64,000 bases of DNA from Paraburkholderia ribeironis (GCF_900019265.1 NZ_CYGX02000004.1:62001-126000); one strand, 5' to 3'; positions 34,300-42,437 are shown, counted from the stretch's first letter. Notes: generated by a model from the letters alone, not told the origin. A program made the numbers and translations.

Positions 34300-36785
34300 T
34301 GGCTAGCGAATGGGATGCCTTCCCGCCGGTGAGCGGTGGGCAAAAAGCACCGAAGACAGTGAGCTTTGTCGATGCGGTTCACATGAACGAGTCGGGCGGC
34401 GCATCCGATACACGTGCGGGCATCGTGAACCCGGCTTCGGGCGCACGCGGCAGCATGCAGGTGATGCCTTCCACGGCGATCGCTCCGGGGTTCGGCGTGA
34501 AGCCGTCGAACGGCACGCCGGAGGATGACGCACGCGCTGGACGGGACTACGCGAACGCGATGCTCAAGCGCTACGACGGCAACCAGTCATACGCAGCCGC
34601 CGCCTACAATTGGGGACCCGCCAACGCGGACAAATGGATCAAGGGCGGTGCAGACCTTGCGAAGCTCCCGAAGGAGACTCGCGACTACGTTGGCAAGATC
34701 CTGGGGCAAACCGGCTACGACGAGTGGGCCGCGTTTCCCAAGGTGAGCGAAGATGGCGGGAAGGCGTCGCCGCACGCCGCCCAACCGGCCGCACCAGCGC
34801 CGAAGCAACCACCGCAAACGCTCGCGGGGTTCGTCGGCGGGAACCTCGCGAAGGGTGCCGCAAGCGTGCTCGGCATGCCCGCCGAGATCGGCAGGCAACT
34901 CGGCTCGGCGATGCAGACGCCCGAGGCGAACCGGTTCAACAGGCTGATCGGTGCTCCGCAGAATGTAGCTGGCGAGAAGCCCATGGCGGGCAGCACCGAG
35001 AACATCGAACGCCTGATGCGCGAGCACGGCACGATTGGCCCGTCCGCCGAGCCCCGTAATAACCTCCAGCGTCTGGCTGCGGCCGGCTTGCAGGCGCTTC
35101 CGTCTGCTGCCATCCCCGGTGGCGGCGCCAGCGCACTTGGTCGAGTCGGAGCCGCGATCGGTTCGGGCGTTGGCGGTGAGGCAGGGCGCCAGATCGGCGG
35201 CACAACCGGGCAGATCGCAGGCACACTGCTCGGCGGCGGTCTGGGCGGCGTAGCTGGCGCAGAACGCGGCATCCCCAAGCCGCCTTCCGAAGCTGCACGT
35301 GCGTCGCAGGCTTCCGGTATCCCGCTCACGATCGGGCAGGAGACGGGCAGCACTGCCCTGAAGTTTGTCGAGAACCGGTTGCGTGAACTGTTCCCGTCGA
35401 AAGGGACTGCGCGCGCTGACGAGCTTGCACAGGTCACGGCGGGCGCCAACCGCGTGAACGAGCTTGCCGATCAGATCAGCAAGGGTACGACTGCTGACCC
35501 TGAGGCGATTGGCTTGCGGCTTCGGGGTGCCTATGGCGGGACCGTCAGAAAGATCGACGCAGTGCGGGATGCGCAGGCGAAGACGGACTATGACGCCGTT
35601 CGCCAGTTGGCCGGTGACAAGCCAGTGATCGGCTACAGGAACACGATGGACACGCTCGACAGGATCATCGACGAAAACAGGAACGTACCTGGAGCCGATG
35701 CGCAAAAGATTGCCGCTCAAGCCCAGAAAATCAAGGAAGCACTTACGACCACGAGAGCGGGTGCACCTGCGCAGCCTCCGTCTTCGATTCTGAATGCGCA
35801 AGGCCAACCTGCAAGGTCGGGCATCCCTGCCGCACCATCCGCTACTGGTGCAGCGACGCACACGATCGGCGATGCCATGAAGACCCGTTCGGCGTGGGGG
35901 CGCGCCGCCCGTCGCTCGGGGAACGTATTCTCCGACATCGATCCGAATGCGAACCAGGTGCTCGCGAAACGCCTGTTCGGTGCGATCAATCGTGACTTCG
36001 ACGAAGCCAGCACTGCATCGACGCCCATCGCGAAGGCGCTGAAAACCGCCAACACGAACTATCGGAAGGCATCCGATTCGATCACTTTTATCGAAAAGTC
36101 GGCGCTCGGTAAGCTGCTCGGCGAAGACGTGACCGACGCCGCGTTCAGTGGACAGACCGCATCGACCAGGGCGCCGGAAGCTATCGCCCGCCGGTATCTC
36201 AACATGCAGCCCAGCGAGGCCCGCTCGGTCACAACCATCCTCCAGCAGCATGCGCCCGATGTGCTCAACGACACAAAGGCATTTGTGTTGCGCAACGGGC
36301 TGGAAGCGGCGAAGAACGACGTACCCGGTGCAGCTCCTATCTCGTTCGCCAGATTCCGCAAAGAGATGGATCGGGTACAGCCAAAGCTCGAAGAGCTGGG
36401 CTTCACGAAAAAGGAAATCGCAGACATCAAGGATGTTACGGACACGATGGCGCGAGCGGGCGACAAGGCCGGCGCTAACCCTTCGGGGACGACGGGAGCC
36501 GTGCACATGCTGGAGACAGCTCGCGAGGGCCTTATGGGGCATCCCGCCGCCGCCGCCGTGTCCGTCGTAACACCCTGGGTGATGTCAAAGGCGCTGCTAA
36601 CCCAAGGGGGTAGGGATCTGCTGCGCAAGGCCTATACCGCGACCGCCCCCGCTGCTCGTGCCGCTGCGATCGGGGCGTTGCGCAGCCAGTATGCGCCGCC
36701 GGCACGGCAAGGCGGCCCTGATGCGACGGGCGCCCCCGGTGCTATCCAGCCGCCGCCGCGAAACACGGTCGACAACCCGTTTTGA
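34299..36785 (+). CDS. Lytic transglycosylase-domain ejection/internal virion protein
   Basis: 828 residues, overlapping the previous stop by one base (TAATG). Residues 20–130 are an SLT domain: VDAVHMNESGG with catalytic Glu31, GSMQVMPSTAI, and YAAAAYNWGPANADKWIKGG. A Gly/Ala-rich hydrophobic region follows near 290–320 (GGGASALGRVGAAIGSGVGG), then a long helical domain to residue 750 and a hydrophobic Ala-rich end. Large phage proteins of this form open peptidoglycan and form part of the ejection conduit. Presence without capsid genes is unusual. Confidence 0.78.
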   Translation: MASEWDAFPPVSGGQKAPKTVSFVDAVHMNESGGASDTRAGIVNPASGARGSMQVMPSTAIAPGFGVKPSNGTPEDDARAGRDYANAMLKRYDGNQSYAAAAYNWGPANADKWIKGGADLAKLPKETRDYVGKILGQTGYDEWAAFPKVSEDGGKASPHAAQPAAPAPKQPPQTLAGFVGGNLAKGAASVLGMPAEIGRQLGSAMQTPEANRFNRLIGAPQNVAGEKPMAGSTENIERLMREHGTIGPSAEPRNNLQRLAAAGLQALPSAAIPGGGASALGRVGAAIGSGVGGEAGRQIGGTTGQIAGTLLGGGLGGVAGAERGIPKPPSEAARASQASGIPLTIGQETGSTALKFVENRLRELFPSKGTARADELAQVTAGANRVNELADQISKGTTADPEAIGLRLRGAYGGTVRKIDAVRDAQAKTDYDAVRQLAGDKPVIGYRNTMDTLDRIIDENRNVPGADAQKIAAQAQKIKEALTTTRAGAPAQPPSSILNAQGQPARSGIPAAPSATGAATHTIGDAMKTRSAWGRAARRSGNVFSDIDPNANQVLAKRLFGAINRDFDEASTASTPIAKALKTANTNYRKASDSITFIEKSALGKLLGEDVTDAAFSGQTASTRAPEAIARRYLNMQPSEARSVTTILQQHAPDVLNDTKAFVLRNGLEAAKNDVPGAAPISFARFRKEMDRVQPKLEELGFTKKEIADIKDVTDTMARAGDKAGANPSGTTGAVHMLETAREGLMGHPAAAAVSVVTPWVMSKALLTQGGRDLLRKAYTATAPAARAAAIGALRSQYAPPARQGGPDATGAPGAIQPPPRNTVDNPF

Positions 36786-36795
36786 GGAAACCGAC

Positions 36796-37290
36796 ATGCT
36801 GACCGTAAATTCCGTTTTCATCGTCGCGATGGTCGTGCTGCTTTGCGTCGACCCAGGTGGCGCCATGCGAGGATTGCTTTGCGTCGCTGGTGCCATCGTG
36901 ATTGGCGTCTCAGGTCTTCTTTTCATGACAGCGCTTGCCGTCCTGCCGGGGGTGACCGTCGGCAGTCTGGCGGGCTATATCGCCCACGACACAGCACGCT
37001 CATGGGCTGTGCTCGCGCTCTGTGTGCTGGCGTCCCCGGTGGCACTCTGGGTGCTCTGGCTCGTCTCCAGAGAGCTAAAACCGGTAGCGTTTGTTCTTGC
37101 AAGCAAGCATGGCCTGCGAGCCATCCTGGCCGGCGGCGTGGTGACGGTTAGCATGTGGGCGCTAAGCCCGACGTGGGCGATTGCGCTCGGCGCGGCGGTG
37201 CCGCTCATCTGGGCGCTGCGAAAGGCTGGCATTTACGACGAGCCACTTTACAAACCGGAGCCGCTGCCGGGATTCAGGGAGGCTGAGTGA
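36796..37290 (+). CDS. Polytopic membrane protein, unknown
   Basis: 164 residues from the ATG at 36796, with GAGG upstream. Four or five predicted membrane helices (FIVAMVVLLCV, GLLCVAGAIVIGVSGLLFMT, VLALCVLASPVALWVLWLVS, WAIALGAAVPLIWAL) and a cytosolic tail ending YKPEPLPGFREAE. No family recognised. First of four consecutive small membrane-protein genes after the ejection proteins. Confidence 0.7.
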   Translation: MLTVNSVFIVAMVVLLCVDPGGAMRGLLCVAGAIVIGVSGLLFMTALAVLPGVTVGSLAGYIAHDTARSWAVLALCVLASPVALWVLWLVSRELKPVAFVLASKHGLRAILAGGVVTVSMWALSPTWAIALGAAVPLIWALRKAGIYDEPLYKPEPLPGFREAE

Positions 37291-37514
37291 TGTCCACTGC
37301 ATGCCTCGCTCTGAAACTGTGCGCCATGGCGCTGCTCGTCGCCTTCACGCTCAAGATACTGCGCGAGTCGGCTGCAACTCGTGCACTGGCGCTCTACGCG
37401 GCGCCACTCGCTCTGCTCGTCGTCTATGCCGTTCCCTCGAATCCGCTCAACCTTCCGATCACCGGCACGGTTGCGGCGTTCGCCATCGTCCTGTCAGCAA
37501 AAAGCGGGGTCTAG
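37290..37514 (+). CDS. Small membrane protein
   Basis: 74 residues. The ATG shares a base with the preceding stop (TGATG), with AGGGAGG upstream. Three hydrophobic segments: ALKLCAMALLVAFTLKIL, LALYAAPLALLVVYAV and ITGTVAAFAIVLSA. No family recognised; coupled with its neighbours. Confidence 0.65.
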   Translation: MSTACLALKLCAMALLVAFTLKILRESAATRALALYAAPLALLVVYAVPSNPLNLPITGTVAAFAIVLSAKSGV

Positions 37515-37515
37515 C

Positions 37516-37665
37516 ATGTTGAGCGTAATCATTTTCGCTTTCGTTCTGCTACTTCTCGCCTCGGTGCGCATCGCGCGAGCGGTTGTCGCCCTGTCTCCGC
37601 TTGCTCTCCTGATGCGCCGGCACGCTTTCACGATCACGGCGCTGGCGTGGGCTGCCGGGAGATAG
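37516..37665 (+). CDS. Very small membrane protein
   Basis: 49 residues from the ATG at 37516, one base after the preceding stop. A single strong helix, MLSVIIFAFVLLLLASVRIA, followed by a second weaker hydrophobic stretch and a basic RRHAF segment. Possibly holin-like by size and topology, but nothing diagnostic. Confidence 0.55.
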   Translation: MLSVIIFAFVLLLLASVRIARAVVALSPLALLMRRHAFTITALAWAAGR

Positions 37666-37668
37666 CGG

Positions 37669-37860
37669 GTGCCGAATGTTCTCGTTGCGTTCGTCCTCGC
37701 CACCTTGGGGGTAATCGGTTTGCGCGCTTTACTGCCACGGAAACTCCGGCCGTCATGGTCCGATCTGACGGGGGCGATTCTTATCACGGGCTTTCTAACC
37801 GCCGTGGGCGCGATGACAGCGCTGTGCACGTGGTTCTCGACTGCCAGCGTGTGTTCGTGA
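37669..37860 (+). CDS. Small membrane protein, GTG start
   Basis: 63 residues. Two helices, VLVAFVLATLGVIGLRAL and LTGAILITGFLTAVGAMTAL, with a basic loop RKLRPSW between. It ends 18 bases before the convergent HIRAN gene, so it closes the ejection–membrane operon. Function unknown. Confidence 0.6.
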   Translation: MPNVLVAFVLATLGVIGLRALLPRKLRPSWSDLTGAILITGFLTAVGAMTALCTWFSTASVCS

Positions 37861-37878
37861 GGCTCGGTCAGCTGCCGG

Positions 37879-38604
37879 CTATGAACCGCTCGGCGTAACG
37901 GCCACGAACAAATACACCAGCGGGCGCTCCGGCTTGCCATTCAGCCGATCGATATACGCCTCAACATGGCCTCGCTCAAGCCATCGATGCACCGCCGGCA
38001 ACATGGGGACCGGCACATAGCCAATGCGCCGATCGCGATGTAACACCGCTACGGCGTGAGAGTCCGCTTCGTTCGAGGGCTCTGGTTCGAATTGGACAGC
38101 ATCACCAAGTTCCAAATCGGTCGCTGGCACTCCTTGCCGCCAAAAACCAGCCACCTCCATTACCGTTTCCAGCGGCAACGGCGCGTTCGAAAAGTCTGGA
38201 CATAGCTCAAAGCCGTCGCCTGGCAACTTCGCCCCTGTGTATCCGAGCAGAGCAAAGTCCGAACCATCAAACGCTTCTGACAGACGGTACTTCTCCAAAT
38301 ATTCGGTGAAATCTCGACGCTTGCGGGAAGGCAAACGCCGCACGAACGCCTCTAGGACGCCCTTGCGGTGTTCGTCCTCTGCTCGATTGAACGCGGGGTA
38401 CCCTTGGAAACCTTCCGCCTTCGCAAGTTGGTAGTCGTGAGATTGGTTCAGGTAACGAAAAACTGCCTCGCCATGTTCGAGGATAATCTCCGCCACAACT
38501 CGCCGGCGGCGCTTTTCGGCCCCCAATTCTGGCGGCTGCCAGGATAGCCAAAGCCTCGACGGCTCAGCCACGTGCTCAATTTGCCTCATGACAAGATCGC
38601 GCAT
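37879..38604 (-). CDS. HIRAN-domain protein, partner of a HipA-like kinase
   Basis: 241 residues. The C-terminal 80 residues look like a HIRAN domain: LELGDAVQFEPEPSNEADSH, then AVAVLHRDRRIGYVPVPMLP. HIRAN domains bind damaged DNA or stalled-fork ends in eukaryotes. The N-terminal 130 residues are helical and basic (FVRRLPSRKRRDFTEYLEKY) with no recognised fold. Its start overlaps the end of the upstream kinase gene by 19 bases (an alternative ATG at 38589 would give an ATGA junction), so the two are coexpressed. Confidence 0.65.
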   Translation of the reverse strand: MRDLVMRQIEHVAEPSRLWLSWQPPELGAEKRRRRVVAEIILEHGEAVFRYLNQSHDYQLAKAEGFQGYPAFNRAEDEHRKGVLEAFVRRLPSRKRRDFTEYLEKYRLSEAFDGSDFALLGYTGAKLPGDGFELCPDFSNAPLPLETVMEVAGFWRQGVPATDLELGDAVQFEPEPSNEADSHAVAVLHRDRRIGYVPVPMLPAVHRWLERGHVEAYIDRLNGKPERPLVYLFVAVTPSGS

Positions 38605-39533
38605 AGTCGCCTGTATCGAAGAGTAACTAGCCTGAGGGTAAACGAGAGTCGAGCTTCCCGAAATCTAACGGGCAAATCTAGTTTACACAGTTCGGCAAGC
38701 CTCTGTTCAAACTCTTCCAGCGAGAACTTGGAGAGCGTTTCCGCCAGAGGTGGCTTCAGCGCTGGGTGCGCCTCGACTACGTACTTCACCATCTCGAAAT
38801 GCTGACTCCTTGCCTTGTTGTCATTGAGCAACTTCATATGGTGGCAACCTCTATTGAGGTAAGCGGTGCATTTGTTATCGTCCCAACCTCCGACATGCTC
38901 TAGGTGCCTTTCCATGCCTAGGCTCGTGCCATTGTCAAACAGTGGCGACAATCGCTCCCGGACCCCACCTGCTCCAGTCGACGATAAAAAACCCCAATTA
39001 TCCTGATGCCTGTCTGTATTGCCGATTAGGGCATCGAAGAGAAATGCTTGACCCCAATACAGCAGCCAATCTCCCTCCAGACCGTCGCGCGCTGCGCGAA
39101 GACAAACCCGCTGGACCAATTGGAAACTGTGTTGGGTCCCTTTTTTGCGATCATATTCCGGCATGAGTCGTTGAAGCCTATTTCCTCCGGCTATGAACGA
39201 CTGTTCACCGTCGACAAAGAACCATTCAATCAGAGCTCCACAGACATTTCGATCGCGGTGAACTGCTATGTACGCCGGCGGCACTTCCACGTCGATCAGG
39301 CACCCTACAATGTAGGCTATTGTCTCCGCCCAAAATTGCTCCGGATATCGTGGATCTGACAGCTTGAATAAGTAACGACGGCCGGGTTTCAAAAACTCAT
39401 GTGGCACCACTTCCGGCGGAAACAACGCAGACTTCTCCCGTGCTCCTTCCGGGTAGTGTGGGTGTTCGGGATCTTCCGGCCACTCGGTCACGTCGATGAC
39501 GGCCGGCTGCATTACAGGAATCACGCTTTCCAA
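38586..39533 (-). CDS. HipA-like serine/threonine kinase
   Basis: 315 residues, shorter than canonical HipA. An ATP-binding Lys is likely in RRYLFKLSDPRYPEQFWAE, followed by a HipA-like helix AYIVGCLIDVEVPPAYIAVH. The catalytic loop is FDALIGNTDRHQDNWGF, with the HipA-type Asp, and the metal-binding segment is LSPLFDNGTSLGMERH. HipA toxins phosphorylate translation factors and are neutralised by HipB; no HipB is present here. The local DNA looks less GC-rich than its surroundings, suggesting separately acquired cargo. Toxin or anti-phage role inferred from family and location. Confidence 0.75.
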   Translation of the reverse strand: MESVIPVMQPAVIDVTEWPEDPEHPHYPEGAREKSALFPPEVVPHEFLKPGRRYLFKLSDPRYPEQFWAETIAYIVGCLIDVEVPPAYIAVHRDRNVCGALIEWFFVDGEQSFIAGGNRLQRLMPEYDRKKGTQHSFQLVQRVCLRAARDGLEGDWLLYWGQAFLFDALIGNTDRHQDNWGFLSSTGAGGVRERLSPLFDNGTSLGMERHLEHVGGWDDNKCTAYLNRGCHHMKLLNDNKARSQHFEMVKYVVEAHPALKPPLAETLSKFSLEEFEQRLAELCKLDLPVRFREARLSFTLRLVTLRYRRLCAILS

Positions 39534-39796
39534 GTCCCGTCTTGAACATTGTCCATTTGGAGCGCGAGTTTAGAAGACGCAGCGCCGCAACACAACGCGC
39601 AAAACGATCCAGCCAGGCATATGATCCGCCGTAAGGCGCATATCCAAGGCCTCAAGGTCATTCGTGGGCTTCGCCGACGTTACCCTGTAAAATCGTCCAC
39701 TGCTATCTTGATTGGTAGCCAGATGGGTAGCTAGAGGTTCGAATTACTGATTTCGATTTGACAAAACGCTTGCTACACAAGGCGAAGAAAGATTCT
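39534..39796. other. Right end of the element, new upstream region of dapF
   Basis: 263 bases from the kinase start to the dapF restart. Must contain the kinase promoter (leftward) and whatever now drives dapF (rightward). It carries GGTAGCC at 39714 and GGGTAGCTA at 39725–39733, the same words as the left end. A TTGACA occurs at 39758–39763 but no good -10 follows it. TGTAAAAT near 39687 is another weak -10 candidate. Confidence 0.5.
39714..39733. repeat. Right-end GGTAGC/GGGTAGCTA arm-like sites
   Basis: GGTAGCC at 39714–39720 and GGGTAGCTA at 39725–39733 match the cluster beside the integrase at 21674–21730. They lie 65–84 bases inside attR, as expected for arm-type sites. Confidence 0.6.
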
Positions 39797-40708
39797 GTGA
39801 AACTGAAATTCACCAAGATGCACGGCGCGGGCAACGACTTCGTCGTACTCGACGGCTACACCCAAGCGCTCAACCTGACGCCCGCTCAAGTGCGCGCGCT
39901 CGCGGACCGGCATTTCGGCATCGGCGCCGACCAGTTGCTGCTGGTCGAGAAACCCACCGTGGACGGCGTGGAATTCAGATACCGCATCTTCAATTGCGAC
40001 GGCGGCGAGGTCGAGCATTGCGGCAATGGCGCGCGCTGCTTCGTCAAGTTCGTGCGCGATCGCGGCCTGACCGATCAGCGCAGCGTGCGCGTGCAGGTGC
40101 AGAAGGGCACCATCACGCTGACCATGCAGGACAACGGCGAAGTGCTGGTCGACATGGGCGCGCCGGTGTTCGAGCCGGAACGCCTGCCGTTCGCCACCAA
40201 AGGTCTCGAAGGTCGCCGCGAAGGCGCGGACACGCTCTGGCCGCTCGACGTGAATGGCACGACGCGCTGGATCTCGGCGGTGTCGATGGGCAATCCGCAC
40301 GCCGTGCAGGTGGTCGACGACGTCGAAGCCTTCCCGGTGCGGGTCGAAGGCGCGGTGATCGAGCGGCACGCGCGTTTCCCGCAGCGGGTGAATGCGGGCT
40401 TCATGCAGATCGTCGGCCGTAGCGAGATCAAGCTGCGTGTCTACGAACGTGGCGCCGGCGAAACGCTGGCGTGCGGCACGGGCGCGTGTGCGGCGGTCGC
40501 GGCGGGCATCCGGCGCGGGCTGCTGGATGCGCCGGTGCGGGTGCACACGCACGGCGGCGACCTGACCATCTCGTGGGACAGCACCCAGCAAGGCGAGCCG
40601 CTGCTGATGGCTGGGCCCGCCGCGACCGTCTTCGAAGGCGAGATTGAATTGGCCGACTCGTTAGCCGATTCGCTGGCCGACTCACTGGCCAGTTCACCCG
40701 CCGCTTGA
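39797..40708 (+). CDS. dapF: Diaminopimelate epimerase, restarted by the mobile element
   Basis: 303 residues from the GTG at 39797, which replaces the native ATG; an in-frame TTG at 39758 would add 13 residues. It converts LL- to meso-diaminopimelate for lysine and peptidoglycan. Both catalytic cysteines are present, in [13 protein letters not shown] and [14 protein letters not shown]. The C-terminus has an extra tail of repeated Ala-Asp-Ser-Leu from a 12-base tandem repeat (40652–40693), making it longer than usual (about 275–290). Downstream DUF484 and xerC follow as in relatives. Expression must now come from the element's end. Confidence 0.93.
   Translation: MKLKFTKMHGAGNDFVVLDGYTQALNLTPAQVRALADRHFGIGADQLLLVEKPTVDGVEFRYRIFNCDGGEVEHCGNGARCFVKFVRDRGLTDQRSVRVQVQKGTITLTMQDNGEVLVDMGAPVFEPERLPFATKGLEGRREGADTLWPLDVNGTTRWISAVSMGNPHAVQVVDDVEAFPVRVEGAVIERHARFPQRVNAGFMQIVGRSEIKLRVYERGAGETLACGTGACAAVAAGIRRGLLDAPVRVHTHGGDLTISWDSTQQGEPLLMAGPAATVFEGEIELADSLADSLADSLASSPAA
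39798..39820 (+). repeat. attR: right copy of the 23-bp attachment core
   Basis: Identical to 21526–21548. It continues directly into dapF codon 9. One base before it (G at 39797, where the left copy has A) turns the native ATG into a GTG. Confidence 0.92.
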
Positions 40709-40766
40709 ACTCATTGACCGACGCGCCGCCCCAAGGGCGGCGTCCCGTAGTCCCTTAGCCGAAACC

Positions 40767-41489
40767 ATGAACGATCGCGAAGTCGCCGAATATCTGCTCG
40801 CCAACCCCGAATTCTTCGCCGAACACGCGGAAATGCTCGCGACCATCCGGCTCGCGAACCCGCACGGCAAAGCCGCAGTGTCGCTGCAGGAACGGCAGAT
40901 GGACATGTTGCGCGACAAGAACAAGCATCTGGAACGGCGGCTCGCCGAACTGCTGCGCTACGGTCACGAGAACGACAGCATTGCGTCGAAATTCAATCGC
41001 TGGACCATCCGCGTGATGGCCGAGCGCGATCCGTACGCGTTGCCGCGCACCATCGCCAATGGTTTGCGCGATGTTTTCGACGTGCCGCAAGCCGCGCTGC
41101 GCGTGTGGGATGTGGCCGAGCCTTACGCACAGGCCGACTTCGCGCGCCATGTCGGCGAGGAAGTGCGCATTTTCGCAGGCAGCCTCACCACGCCGTACTG
41201 CGGCGCGAATACCGGCTTCGAAGCCGCGCAGTGGCTGGCGCCGGCCGTCAGCGCCGTGACCGACGAGAGCGCGTCCGGCAACGCGACGTCCGACGCGGCC
41301 CACGTCACCGAATCGATCGCGCTGCTGGCGCTGCGCGACCCCGAGGGCAACGAAGAAGCGCCCACCTTCGGTCTGCTGGTGATGGGCTCGGCCGACGCAC
41401 GCCGCTTCCACGAGGGCATGGCCACCGATTTCCTGACGCAGATCGGCGCGCTGGCCAGCGCGGCGCTGAGCCGTCTGCTGCCGCGCTGA
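40767..41489 (+). CDS. DUF484 family protein
   Basis: 240 residues. DUF484 is a GAF-like family almost always found between dapF and xerC. The N-terminus MNDREVAEYLLANPEFFAEH, with a following coiled coil (ERQMDMLRDKNKHLERRLAE) and a C-terminal GAF-like domain (LLVMGSADARRFHEGMATDF), is typical. Function unknown; a signalling role is inferred from the fold. Confidence 0.92.
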   Translation: MNDREVAEYLLANPEFFAEHAEMLATIRLANPHGKAAVSLQERQMDMLRDKNKHLERRLAELLRYGHENDSIASKFNRWTIRVMAERDPYALPRTIANGLRDVFDVPQAALRVWDVAEPYAQADFARHVGEEVRIFAGSLTTPYCGANTGFEAAQWLAPAVSAVTDESASGNATSDAAHVTESIALLALRDPEGNEEAPTFGLLVMGSADARRFHEGMATDFLTQIGALASAALSRLLPR

Positions 41490-41513
41490 TTTCGCGATTC
41501 GCGCGCCACCACC

Positions 41514-42437
41514 GTGACCACCGCCGACCCGATCGCCGCCTACCTGTCGAATCTCGAACATGAGCGGCGGCTGTCGGCGCATACGCTGCGCGGCTACACC
41601 CACGAACTCGACGAACTGCGACTGCTGGCCAAAGGCCGGCCGCTTGAAAGCCTCACTGCCGTCGACATCCGCGGCGCCGTGGCGCGCGCCCATGCGGGCG
41701 GCCTGACCGCGCGCTCCATCAGCCACCGGCTATCGGCATGGCGCGCGTTTTATCGCTGGCTCGGCGGCCGCGTCGACTTGCCGGCCAATCCGGTCGCCAC
41801 GGTGCGCGCGCCGAAGCAGGCCAAAACGCTGCCCAAAGCCCTCTCCGTCGACGACGCCGCTCGTCTGATGGACAGTCCGCCCGCTGCATCGACCGAAGGT
41901 TTGCGCGACCACGCGATGCTCGAACTGTTTTACTCTTCCGGCCTGCGCCTCGCGGAACTGGTCGGCCTCGACGTCCGTTTCATCGATGCCGACGGCTACC
42001 GCTCCGCCGGCTGGCTCAGGCTGGACTCCGCCGAGGTCGAAGTGCTCGGCAAGGGCAACCGGCGCCGCGTCGTACCGGTCGGCAGCAAGGCGCTGGACGC
42101 GTTGAATGCGTGGCTCGCGGTGCGCGACCAGATGGTCAGGCACGATCCGCATCCGCTGTTTCTGTCCGTGCGCGGCAATCGGCTGTCGCCCAACGTCGTG
42201 CGTGAGCGCGTGAAGCGCGCGGCGCTGGTCGCCGGCATTCCCGCCAACGTGCATCCGCACGTGTTACGGCATTCGTTCGCCACGCACGTGCTGCAGTCGA
42301 GCGGCGATCTGCGCGCCGTGCAGGAACTGCTCGGGCACGCCAGCATCACCGCCACGCAGGTTTACACCGCGCTGGACTTTCAGCATCTCGCCCGCGTCTA
42401 CGACCAGGCGCATCCGCGCGCCAAAAAACGCGGCTGA
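41514..42437 (+). CDS. xerC: Site-specific tyrosine recombinase XerC
   Basis: 307 residues, GTG start. It acts with XerD at dif to resolve chromosome dimers. The catalytic set is complete: LFYSSGLRLAELVGLD (Arg), HPHVLRHSFATHVLQ (His-x-x-Arg), LLGHASITATQVYTAL (His, Tyr). The N-terminal SAM-like domain starts YLSNLEHERRLSAHTLRGYT. Follows DUF484 by 24 bases in the conserved dapF–DUF484–xerC order. Confidence 0.95.
   Translation: MTTADPIAAYLSNLEHERRLSAHTLRGYTHELDELRLLAKGRPLESLTAVDIRGAVARAHAGGLTARSISHRLSAWRAFYRWLGGRVDLPANPVATVRAPKQAKTLPKALSVDDAARLMDSPPAASTEGLRDHAMLELFYSSGLRLAELVGLDVRFIDADGYRSAGWLRLDSAEVEVLGKGNRRRVVPVGSKALDALNAWLAVRDQMVRHDPHPLFLSVRGNRLSPNVVRERVKRAALVAGIPANVHPHVLRHSFATHVLQSSGDLRAVQELLGHASITATQVYTALDFQHLARVYDQAHPRAKKRG

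Larger units (their letters stand above)
21526..39820. mobile_element. Integrated phage-satellite-like element of about 18.3 kb in dapF
   Basis: Bounded by 23-bp direct repeats of the dapF start, with a tyrosine integrase adjacent to the left end. Content in order: integrase, AlpA-like regulator, small phage-type genes, second AlpA, primase–helicase, origin-like repeats, small exported and lipoprotein genes, serine recombinase, RHH regulator, two ejection-type proteins, four small membrane proteins, HIRAN protein and HipA-like kinase. No terminase, portal, major capsid, tail or conjugation gene is seen. That pattern suggests a satellite that depends on a helper phage, or a reduced prophage. 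The boundary call is strong; the lifestyle is inference. Confidence 0.85.

Noticed and set aside
21600..39800. tRNA gene as the integration target
   Set aside because: No tRNA-like fold is seen at either junction; the repeated core is dapF coding sequence.
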